A program made the translations under genes and the position numbers. Below, one piece after another: positions 51,292 through 59,634 of a DNA stretch of 64,000 nt (its first letter is position 1; every line of letters begins with the position of its first letter). The stretch comes from Caecitellus pseudoparvulus (lineage: Eukaryota; Bigyra: Bicosoecida): NCBI GenBank assembly GCA_965644315.1, contig CBFFRQ010000089.1, forward strand, positions 496,001 through 560,000. The letters run 5' to 3'. The notes beneath the pieces were generated by a model. The model made no database searches and was not told where the DNA came from. It saw only the letters and a list, made by a program, of their open reading frames with translations.

Positions 51292-54168
51292 ATGGGCGAA
51301 ATGCCTGCAGCATCCACCACCTGCTCCCTGTTCTCGCATGGCGGCGTCATCGTCGCCACGGTCGTTGCCATTGTTGTTATGGTCAGCCTCCGGTCTGCAG
51401 CAGCTGGGACAGGGGCTGTCATTGTGGCGCCCGTGGACCTCGCTGTCCGCCGTGTGGACGGAATCCTGACTGTTGGCTTCACATTCCTGCTCATGTGCAC
51501 AGCTTACCTCCCAGGCGCAGCCCTCGCCTCGCTCAAAGCCGCGTTCACGGCAGGCGCCTCACCCGTCGCAGCGACGCGGCGCCCGGGCTCTTGCTGGTGT
51601 GGGCAGGGCTGCTCTGTGAGCATGGCTGATGCCGTGGCATCGTTCCAAGTGCAGCCAACGTCTCTGCATGCGTGGCTTAGGGGCAAAGTGGTGCGCCCTG
51701 ACAGTGCCATGCTCCTGGCCTTGCTCCGAACGTACTGGGGATCGGTGGGCGCCCTCGCTTTCGCTGCAGCTTTGCTCAAGCTGCTCCCAGCCTTCGACCC
51801 CAAGTCTGAGACAGAGCTGGCCATTGACGTGTCATTGCTGGGTGCAGCCTCTCGCCCCTTGAACCTGACCTCGCCCCTGCTGCTGCATGCCCTGGACCAC
51901 ATGCTGTGGGAAATGCAGGGCTCGCCTGCCCTGCTGCCGCCGGCGGAGCCTGGGCGAAGGTGCCGCTGCCCGTCCCTGCGCGCCGTCCTGCTGACCCTAG
52001 GCCACGGTGCCTTTGCATCGGGAGTGCTCCTGCTCATGTTCTTGGTGCGGTTCGTGCTGTTCTTGAGCGGCGTCGTGCCGTTCACATTTGCCCCCATGCT
52101 GCTATCCTTCCGCTTCATTGAAGCCTTCCTCCTTACCACATTCTACTTGGGGCGCCGCTCCACAGTCATGAGGGCCTTGCTCAGTGTGGCTCTCCCCCTC
52201 GGCTTGGTCTGCCTCGCCTTCATGTACACCGCGGGCACCCTGGGCACCGCCGCGGTCAGCGGTGCATACGTTGGGCAGGGTGCGCTGATGCTCATCATCA
52301 TCGCCAACGCCATGCTGCTGCCCACTGTGGTGTACGTGCTGCACCTGTCAGCTGGTGCACAGCGAGCTGTCACCCTGCTGGGCTTCCTGCGGTACATGTC
52401 CCACGAGGTTCGCGTGCCCGCGAACGTCGGCATGCTTGCTGTTGATGAGGCCTTGATGCTGATGGAGCCAGGCGTCACCGACATGGAGCCAGGGGCGAGT
52501 GCCTTGCCTGCCCCCGGCCCCCCTTCACTGCGAAGTCGTGGATTCTCCTCTACCTTGCACTCTGCGAGCAGCAAGGCAGGCAAGCCGGACTTGGGCCCTG
52601 TGCGCACCGTCACTGCAGAGAGTGCCCTCAGCCCCCGCCGCAGGCCTTCCGACCAATCCGCTCCGCTGGAGGCGCTGCCGCTGGACACTGTGAAAGAGTG
52701 CAGGAACGCCTTAGTGGAGGCAAGGGACGCCTTGGCCCACATGCAAGTGGTGCTGACGCGCACCCTGGACCTGGCCAGTCTGGACGTCGGCCGCCTCCGC
52801 CTTGCCTTGCGACCAGTCTTCTTGCCCCGCCTTTGGCGACGGCTACGGGTGGCTGCGACACCTGTCTTCCAAACAGCGGAAGTGACGCTGGACATGCCAC
52901 CTCTGCCGGAGGAGTGGCAAAATGTCTGGGTGGTGGGGGACGGCCTCCGCATCCAGCAGGCGGTGTTGGGCATCCTGGTGAACGCGGCTCACCACGCAGC
53001 TGCGCACGGCTCCGCCTCATGCCACCTGCGACTTCTTGAGGTTGCCGCTGGGCAGCGCCAGCTCTTTGATCCCTCCGCGCCCCCCCCGGCTGAGATCGCG
53101 CAGCAAGCCAGTAGCCGCAGGCTCGCCTTGGTCGGCGCAGCAGCCACCGCGTTGGATGACTCCGAGGTGGTTTCAGCGTCTCGCGAACTGGTGCTGGAAG
53201 TGGAAGTGTCAGATGACGGCAGAGGCATGACGCCACAGGAACAGCTGAATGTGTTTGTCCCCTTTTCCCGCCTGCACAGTGGGGAGGAGGGCACTGGACT
53301 GGGCTTGAACATTGCCAAGAAGGCCATGCAGGCCCACGGAGGCGACGTGCTGGTGTTCAGCGAAGGCTTGGGCCGTGGCAGCACCTTTACACTGCATGCG
53401 CTGGTTGGCTTGCACCACGTCGATGCGCCTGATGTGGAGCGCAGCACCACCTCAACCACCTCCGGAGCCTCCCGTCACGAAGGGGACGAGATCGAGTGGG
53501 ATGTGGGGCAGATGGTGTGGCGGCCCACCCTGGGGCTGTCTTCGCGGGCCTCGGGTGACGTCTCTGTGGATGGCGTGGACAGAGGGGACTCCGGCTCCCC
53601 CCGATGGACGGGGCCTGGCCAGGCCGGCAAACCGGTGCAGACTGCTCCCCCGCCCCCGACCACGGTGCCAGAGACAGGGCCCCTCACCATCCACTCCTCC
53701 CAGTGGAGCGGGCAAGGGACAAGCAGTGTAGCTCAGGCGCCATCCGTCCGCCCAAGTGGTGCCAGCACGGTGGACCCTCAATCCTCGAGAGCTGCGCCGA
53801 GCCATCACGTGCTTGTCGTGGACGACGACGTGCCCACACGGCGCATGCTGGCCCGACTCCTCGCAAGGGTGCCAACGGTGGCCAGTGTTGTCACAGCCAA
53901 GGATGGTAGAGAGGCAGTGGAGCTTTGGATGGCCGCGCAGAGTGGACCGGCTCCCTTCACCCACATCACCTTGGACAACCAAATGCCGATCTTGACCGGC
54001 GTACAGTGCGCCATAGAACTCAGAAGCCTCGGTTGTAAGGCGCGCATCGTGGGGGTGAGTGGAAACGTCATTGGCCGAGACCGCCAGGAGTTCCTCGGGG
54101 CGGGTGTGGACGTGGTGCTGGGCAAGCCAGCCCACCGAACGGCTCTGCTCGAAGCTCTGAAACTTTGA
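51292..54168 (+). CDS. membrane hybrid histidine kinase with receiver domain
   Basis: A 958-residue protein (start at ATG 51292, just before the first TM helix). The N-terminal 350 residues hold about seven hydrophobic helices, such as VIVATVVAIVVMVSLRS and FASGVLLLMFLVRFVLFLSG, with no recognisable sensor domain. The dimerisation box is YMSHEVRVPANVG with the phospho-acceptor His near residue 371. A long Ser/Pro insert separates it from the ATP-binding part: QAVLGILVNAAHHAA (N box), VSDDGRGMTP (G1) and EEGTGLGLNIAKKAMQAHGG (G2). After a disordered linker comes a receiver domain: VLVVDDDVPTRRML, the phospho-acceptor Asp in ITLDNQMPILTG, and the conserved Lys in LGKPAHR. All catalytic residues are present, so it should be an active His-Asp phosphorelay protein, as in plants, fungi and protists. 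Confidence 0.9.
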   Translation: MGEMPAASTTCSLFSHGGVIVATVVAIVVMVSLRSAAAGTGAVIVAPVDLAVRRVDGILTVGFTFLLMCTAYLPGAALASLKAAFTAGASPVAATRRPGSCWCGQGCSVSMADAVASFQVQPTSLHAWLRGKVVRPDSAMLLALLRTYWGSVGALAFAAALLKLLPAFDPKSETELAIDVSLLGAASRPLNLTSPLLLHALDHMLWEMQGSPALLPPAEPGRRCRCPSLRAVLLTLGHGAFASGVLLLMFLVRFVLFLSGVVPFTFAPMLLSFRFIEAFLLTTFYLGRRSTVMRALLSVALPLGLVCLAFMYTAGTLGTAAVSGAYVGQGALMLIIIANAMLLPTVVYVLHLSAGAQRAVTLLGFLRYMSHEVRVPANVGMLAVDEALMLMEPGVTDMEPGASALPAPGPPSLRSRGFSSTLHSASSKAGKPDLGPVRTVTAESALSPRRRPSDQSAPLEALPLDTVKECRNALVEARDALAHMQVVLTRTLDLASLDVGRLRLALRPVFLPRLWRRLRVAATPVFQTAEVTLDMPPLPEEWQNVWVVGDGLRIQQAVLGILVNAAHHAAAHGSASCHLRLLEVAAGQRQLFDPSAPPPAEIAQQASSRRLALVGAAATALDDSEVVSASRELVLEVEVSDDGRGMTPQEQLNVFVPFSRLHSGEEGTGLGLNIAKKAMQAHGGDVLVFSEGLGRGSTFTLHALVGLHHVDAPDVERSTTSTTSGASRHEGDEIEWDVGQMVWRPTLGLSSRASGDVSVDGVDRGDSGSPRWTGPGQAGKPVQTAPPPPTTVPETGPLTIHSSQWSGQGTSSVAQAPSVRPSGASTVDPQSSRAAPSHHVLVVDDDVPTRRMLARLLARVPTVASVVTAKDGREAVELWMAAQSGPAPFTHITLDNQMPILTGVQCAIELRSLGCKARIVGVSGNVIGRDRQEFLGAGVDVVLGKPAHRTALLEALKL

Positions 54169-54374
54169 AGCTGAGGCCTGTGAGCAAATCATTGCACACC
54201 CCTCCACGCTGTGCTCGCGATATTTCAATGGAATTCATGGCCAAATAGCCGGCCCCTCAGCTTCACAGCTGCCGTGGAGTGCCTTGCGAGGGATTCCTGT
54301 GCCAATTTCCGCACGAACCCCACCTTGCAGCCAGTGCCTGTAGCACACCGACACCCCCTGCCCCATCGCTCGGT

Positions 54375-57044
54375 ATGGATGGAGCAATTCTTGGGGGGGC
54401 TCCAGGGCGCATGCAGTCCATGCCTGTGGATGGCAGTGACCCCGAGCGGGGTCGCTTGACTGAGCCAGCACCCCAGGGCAGCAAGCAGCAAGCTCGCACC
54501 AGGTGCTACCTGATCGGCGGCTCCAGTGCCCTGGTCCTCCTCATTGGCTTGGGTATCCTGGCCGCAGTGCTGCTGCCGCACTCTCCACCTGAAGAACGGC
54601 GGCATTCGGACTCGTCAGCTGCGCAGAGTTGGGCTAGCTTTGACGCGGTGACCGCTTCGCCAGCCGCCTTCAACCAATGGTGCCACCAGCAGCTGAAAAT
54701 TGCCGCAGATGCCCACATTGCTGCCAAGCAGCACCCACAGACCCCCTTGTCGCTGTTGAATGATGCAGACATCGCGTTGGGCAACGCCAACAGCATGGCG
54801 AGTGTCATGGCCAACGCCCACCCCAGCGCAGACATTCGCACAGCCGCTGAAGCTTGCACGACGCTGCTGCAGAACTACACGACCCAAGCGTCCTTCGATA
54901 CGACCATGGCGAACACCCTGCTGAATCTGCTGCAAGAAGGCCTCTTTGATCAAGCAGGGGATTGGCATGATGCCGTGAACAACACCGCAGCGCTAGCACT
55001 GCGCTACGTGCAGGATGGGGTCACAGCGTTCCGCACGCAGGGGGTGCTGCCTCCAGCGAACGGCGGCGGCACGGGTAGTGAGAGCAATCCGCCTCCTACC
55101 GAGGCTTTGAAGCAGATGTCTGCGGAAATGCTGCAGCTGGGCCTTGACTTCGAGCGGGCGGTGGCTGAGGATGTTCGGAGCCTGCGCATTCCAGCCTTGG
55201 ATGTGGCCAGCACATGCGCCGGGCTGCCACAAGACTTCCTCGATGGGCGCACGGCACAAAGCCTTGGACTGCCCACTGACCCGGGCGCGGGCCAAAGCCC
55301 GCAGGATGTCGTGCTGGACACGACATACCCGTCGTACTTCCCCGTCATTAAGTACGCCACAGACCGCAGCTTGAGGCGGGACATGGCCACCATCTTCAAC
55401 CAACGAGGCCTTCCAGACAACATCCCACGCCTTGCACGACTCTTGCAGCTGAGGTGGCAGTACGCACGGGAGCTGGGTTTTGACAACTGGGCACAGTTGC
55501 AGCTGCAGGACAAGATGCAAGGAAACCCAGCCAATACCACCGCGTTCCTGCAGCGAGTAGCAACTGCACTGGACAGTGCCGCCAACGACGATAAGACAGC
55601 TCTGCAGGGACTGCTCAATGCCGACTTGCATGCAAACACGACAGGGGCAGACAAGTCTCCAGAGCTTCAAGCGTACGACTCGTCGTTCTACCTAAACAGG
55701 CTGCAGCAGGACAGGTACCAAGTAGACCCAAAGCAGGTTCGGCAGTACTTCACCTTTGCAAAGGCTCGCGAGGGCGTCCTGTCCACTGCGTCAGCCATCT
55801 TTGGGGTGCATTTCCAAGTCGTCGCGCCCGTCTGGGGCGTGAACTATGGTCGTGGGAACGAAAGCCAAGCAGAGTTCGACACGTGGGCAGCGAGGGTGGC
55901 TGCGGCCAACGGCGGCGTGCAGCGATGGCATGAGTCTGTAGAAGTGCTGAATGTGTACTCCACCCGCCCATCAGCATTGGCCAGTAGCTGGCCAGAAGTG
56001 CGACCGCACGATGTTTCCATCGCTGGCGCCCCCACCCTGGATGGGGCTTGTCAGGGCTACGTTTCCAGCTGGGATGGGGATGCTGCTGGCGAGGCAGATA
56101 CAACAGCTGCCCTTGAGCCAGCCATGGGGGGTTCCGCGTGGAGTGTCGCTGCCGAAGGAGCCCCCGGCGCTGCCAACCCCCCCGCGTGCTACATGGGCAG
56201 CGGGGAGCTGCTGGGGCGCATTTACTTGGACATGTGGCCACGAGAAGGCAAGTATCAGCACGCTGCACAGTTTGACTTGCGTGCTGGTGTGGCAGGGGTC
56301 CAGGCCCCTGAGGGAACGCTACTCACAAACTTCCCACGCTTCGGGAGCATGGAGCACTCTCAAGTTGTGACCTTCTTCCATGAGTTCGGCCACCTTATGC
56401 ACCACGTTGTAGGTGGCACCAACAGCGTGCTGCAGGCGTACTCTGGAGTGGCCACAGAGTGGGACTTTGTCGAGGCTCCCTCTCAAATGCTGGAAGCGTG
56501 GGCTTGGAGCGCTGAAGTTCTGCAAGCATTCGCCTCCAACAGCGATGGTGATGCAATCCCCGAGGGTTTAGTGGACGCGATGGTCCTGGCTTCGGGAGTT
56601 GGGCGCGGCATTTCCAACAAGCAGCAAGTGTTCTACGCTCAGCTGTCCCTCGGCCTGCACATGGCAGACCCCACCGCCTTCCAGGATGACTTGGACGGCA
56701 CAGCTGGCAATGCCACCATTCTCACCTTCCTCAAGGATGTCCAAGCAGCATGGTCCCCTTACCCGTACCTTGACGGTACTGATTTTGCAGCATCATTTGG
56801 GCACCTCATCGGCTACGGCGCCATTTATTCCACCTACCTGTGGAGTAACGTCATCGCCAGGGACATGCTCAGTGTCTTCACCACGTCGCCCTTCGGGCTA
56901 CTTGATACGCTGTCTGCTGGGCAGTACACAAACCGCATTATTGCATCTGGGGGGCGGGGCGATGCGGCATCACTGCTGGACGACTTCCTTGGGCGGCCTG
57001 TCAACTTTGAGCCCTTTGCCAAGTGGGTGTCCAACACAGCATGA
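54375..57044 (+). CDS. membrane-anchored M3 family zinc metallopeptidase (oligopeptidase)
   Basis: An 889-residue single-exon protein; ATG 54375 is the first in frame. A short cytoplasmic N-terminus is followed by one strong TM helix (YLIGGSSALVLLIGLGILAA, about 52-75), so it is a type II membrane protein. The lumenal or extracellular part is an M3 peptidase like thimet oligopeptidase. The zinc site HEFGHLMHH (about residue 669) and the third ligand in DFVEAPSQMLEAWAW match the family closely, as do YARELGFDNWAQLQLQDKMQ and GELLGRIYLDMWPREGKYQH. A Thr/Ser/Asn-rich region and two short inserts distinguish it. M3 enzymes cut short peptides, usually in cytosol or mitochondria, so the membrane anchor is unusual. 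The stop is 27 bases from the convergent lipase gene. Confidence 0.9.
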   Translation: MDGAILGGAPGRMQSMPVDGSDPERGRLTEPAPQGSKQQARTRCYLIGGSSALVLLIGLGILAAVLLPHSPPEERRHSDSSAAQSWASFDAVTASPAAFNQWCHQQLKIAADAHIAAKQHPQTPLSLLNDADIALGNANSMASVMANAHPSADIRTAAEACTTLLQNYTTQASFDTTMANTLLNLLQEGLFDQAGDWHDAVNNTAALALRYVQDGVTAFRTQGVLPPANGGGTGSESNPPPTEALKQMSAEMLQLGLDFERAVAEDVRSLRIPALDVASTCAGLPQDFLDGRTAQSLGLPTDPGAGQSPQDVVLDTTYPSYFPVIKYATDRSLRRDMATIFNQRGLPDNIPRLARLLQLRWQYARELGFDNWAQLQLQDKMQGNPANTTAFLQRVATALDSAANDDKTALQGLLNADLHANTTGADKSPELQAYDSSFYLNRLQQDRYQVDPKQVRQYFTFAKAREGVLSTASAIFGVHFQVVAPVWGVNYGRGNESQAEFDTWAARVAAANGGVQRWHESVEVLNVYSTRPSALASSWPEVRPHDVSIAGAPTLDGACQGYVSSWDGDAAGEADTTAALEPAMGGSAWSVAAEGAPGAANPPACYMGSGELLGRIYLDMWPREGKYQHAAQFDLRAGVAGVQAPEGTLLTNFPRFGSMEHSQVVTFFHEFGHLMHHVVGGTNSVLQAYSGVATEWDFVEAPSQMLEAWAWSAEVLQAFASNSDGDAIPEGLVDAMVLASGVGRGISNKQQVFYAQLSLGLHMADPTAFQDDLDGTAGNATILTFLKDVQAAWSPYPYLDGTDFAASFGHLIGYGAIYSTYLWSNVIARDMLSVFTTSPFGLLDTLSAGQYTNRIIASGGRGDAASLLDDFLGRPVNFEPFAKWVSNTA

Positions 57045-57071
57045 AGGGCACGAGCGTGACCCGCAGTGTGC

Positions 57072-59583
57072 TCAATGCAGCCCCCCTTCCCATGCAGGGC
57101 TGTTGTCGCCACTGGCAAGTGACGCACCTTCTTCTCCGTCAAGTGACTCTGATTGTGCAGCGGGTGGGGTCAGGCCGCCCGGCTGGTGTCCGGTGATGCT
57201 GGCGACCCACGATGCTGCGTCGTGAGGAATGGCAGAAATGGGCACTTGGACCTTGACTGGCTGAGGTGTGGCTTGGCTTGCAGCCCCTGGAGAGGGCAGT
57301 GCAGTCGATGCTGCCGCTTGACCCACAACGACAGACGGGTGGTCAGTGCCGTGACCTGCCAACCAGGACAAGGCCCGACCGTACAGGCGTCGCTTATGGT
57401 GCTGCCACATATCTGGTGTAAAGGCAAGCGTGTGAAAGTGGGACGGCGGCACCAGCCGGGCTTCATATCCGTACTTGACATGTGTAGCGTCCACGGGAGT
57501 TAGATGCAGGATATTGCCTGGCAGCAGCAGCACCAGCTCCTCCTCAGTTTCAGATGCCGCTAGAGTCAGGGCTTTCCCCACGGTGGGCCGGGCTGTGCTT
57601 GATTTGGGTGTCAGCTGGGTCGTGGTTGGCGTTCGAATTCTGACGTTGGTCGCTCCCACACCTTCCAGTGAAGCGGACGCCTCCGCATAGCCCTTGGCCA
57701 ACTCCCCGGTCAAAGAGGACCCGTGCGAAGTCGCTCGCTGGTGAACAGCCACCAGGTCGGTGTCGGACGACGAAAGTATAGCCTCTGGCTGGTGCTGTTG
57801 CACTCCCAGAACGAGCACGTCCTCTGCACTTGCTGCCGGCTGCGGCGCGCCAGGTGGGCGGCGGTGGATGAGGTCTCGCGCAATCTGAACGTACACCCCA
57901 GCATCGTCGTCTTCGGCGACGTCGCCACCCTGTGCTTCCTCTGCTGCGACTGCAGCAGCTTCATCGCCTGCGGTGGATGCTTCATGCGCACTTCCCCTCA
58001 AGGATTCGACCAATCGCCCCAGCAACGCGCTTGACACGTCCCGGGCTGCGCCTAGGCCACTGGCAACGTGCTCCACTGCCGTAGCTGTAGCCTGCCCGAC
58101 GGCTGAGGCGCGCACGTCCACAATGAGATCTTGCCACCAAGCAGACCTGCTAGCGTGCACTTCACTGCGCAGCCGCCTGACCATGTGCAGCGATACCCTG
58201 GGCACAAAATCTGCGCCCATGACGGTTGTGGTGATATGCGGCTGGAAAAATGACACCACCTGCTGGCTGGCGACAGGAGGGCAGCCAAAAGCAAAGCAGT
58301 GCAGTGGGTATGGCTGTAGCCGCCACCTGGACGGTGCTGCTGCATCGTCGTGACTGCCGAGGGGCTGCCGTCGCACCTTCACGAAGTCAGACTCGGCCGC
58401 GGCAGGACTTGGCGGAGTGGGAGGCGGAGGAGACAGCGGAGCCCCAATACCAAAGCCGCACCTCTGGCATGCTTCAGGGGCGAAGGACAGGCTGTGAAAG
58501 AGTCGCATGGTGAGGAGGGCAGCCACGCCCCCGCCAAGGGAGTGCCCCACCACCACAACTCTGTACGAAGGGTGTTTCGACACCAAGTCACCCAGGAGCC
58601 TGGCCAGCCCAAGCAACCGAGGCGCGCCACTGGAGTCAGGCTGATCTGCTGCCGTGGAGGCCGAGGTGGTCCCAAGGGAGGCAGCGTCCCCCATCAACGC
58701 CCCCGCCGCCTGAGCCATGCCCGAATGCGCCAGGCCAGACAAGAAGGGGACATTGCCCGCAGCCGCGTCGGTGAGGATGTCGGTCACGCTGTGAGTCCCT
58801 CGCAATGCAAGGACGATAGCTTCATATTCATGGTCAAGAGCCACGATGTACGCTGCAAGGGTGGGGAGGGAATGAGGGCAGGCATCGTGGAGTGAAGGAG
58901 GGCCGCTCACACACCTGGACGCAGGGGCTGACTGGACAGCTTGGCAGCGATGACATCCGAAATGGGAATGCCAGACAGCATGGAAAACTTGCCGAGGGAC
59001 TTGGCGTACGCTGCAGAAGACACTTTCAGCCAGTGCAGCAGCTCGACTGCTTCGGGCTTTGGAAGAGCCAGCAGCGGCTCCTGCGTCGCTGCCAAGGTGG
59101 GAGAGTCAAACTTGAGCCGGTACCGCGTGTAAAAGGCCAGTTCTGCAACGTTGATCGAACCAAGCATGCTGGCCGCATCCAGGAGGGACTTTGCCAGGAC
59201 AAACACGGAGGCCTGCGGCAAAGCGCAGAGCAGCAGCATGCGGAAATTGGTAGCCAACGCCAGCGCAGAAGTGGCCCCACCTCTTTGATTTCATCGTCCA
59301 TGCCCGCAATGCCGTCATCCCCCCCCGAGCTCTCAGCGCTAGGTAAGTGGGCTCCATCTCCAGTGCCACCAACTTCTCGTACAACACTCTCAGGGTCCTC
59401 CGTGACCTCCATGTCTTGCGCTGCCCCGGCCCGCAAAACCCCAGGCAAGCGCTGCTGTAAAGCTGTGCGGTAAGAGCTAGAGTGGTGTACTGATGCACTG
59501 TGCTGTGGGAGTGGTGATTTGGCGCAGAGTAGCGTATGGCTCGCTCCCCACCCCCATGCTATACCTTTCTGCCAGGCCTGCAT
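57072..59583 (-). CDS. lipase class 3, sn-1 diacylglycerol-lipase-like (3 or more exons)
   Basis: Exons 59583-59281, 59212-58915 and 58852-57072 keep frame and give 793 residues; the first exon is the weakest part. The middle exon (SVFVLAKSLLDAASMLGSIN, ELLHWLKVSSAAYAKSLGKF) resembles the region upstream of the catalytic core in DAGL. The nucleophile is in VVVVGHSLGGGVAALL (about residue 305). The catalytic Asp is likely in MGADFVPRVSLHMV and the His in SHFHTLAFTPDMWQHHKRRL, the DAGL pattern. Between the Asp and His parts sits an insert of about 170 residues, rich in Ala, Glu, Asp and Thr. Such enzymes release 2-monoacylglycerol from diacylglycerol; DAGL has N-terminal TM helices, which I do not see here, so a soluble relative is possible. 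Confidence 0.82.
57074..57079 (+). terminator. candidate polyadenylation hexamer AATGCA for the M3 peptidase
   Basis: AATGCA 29 bases after the M3 stop; it lies across the stop codon and final codons of the convergent lipase gene, so the two 3' ends should overlap. Confidence 0.4.
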
Positions 59584-59584
59584 T
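59579..59584 (-). terminator. candidate polyadenylation hexamer AATGCA for BOP1
   Basis: AATGCA on the minus strand, 51 bases past the BOP1 stop. It spans the ATG of the proposed first lipase exon, so one of the two readings may need revision. Confidence 0.35.
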
Positions 59585-59634
59585 TCGGCTGTAGCTCAGC
59601 TTGGCCGCAGAGCAGTTGTGACCGGAATGGACAC

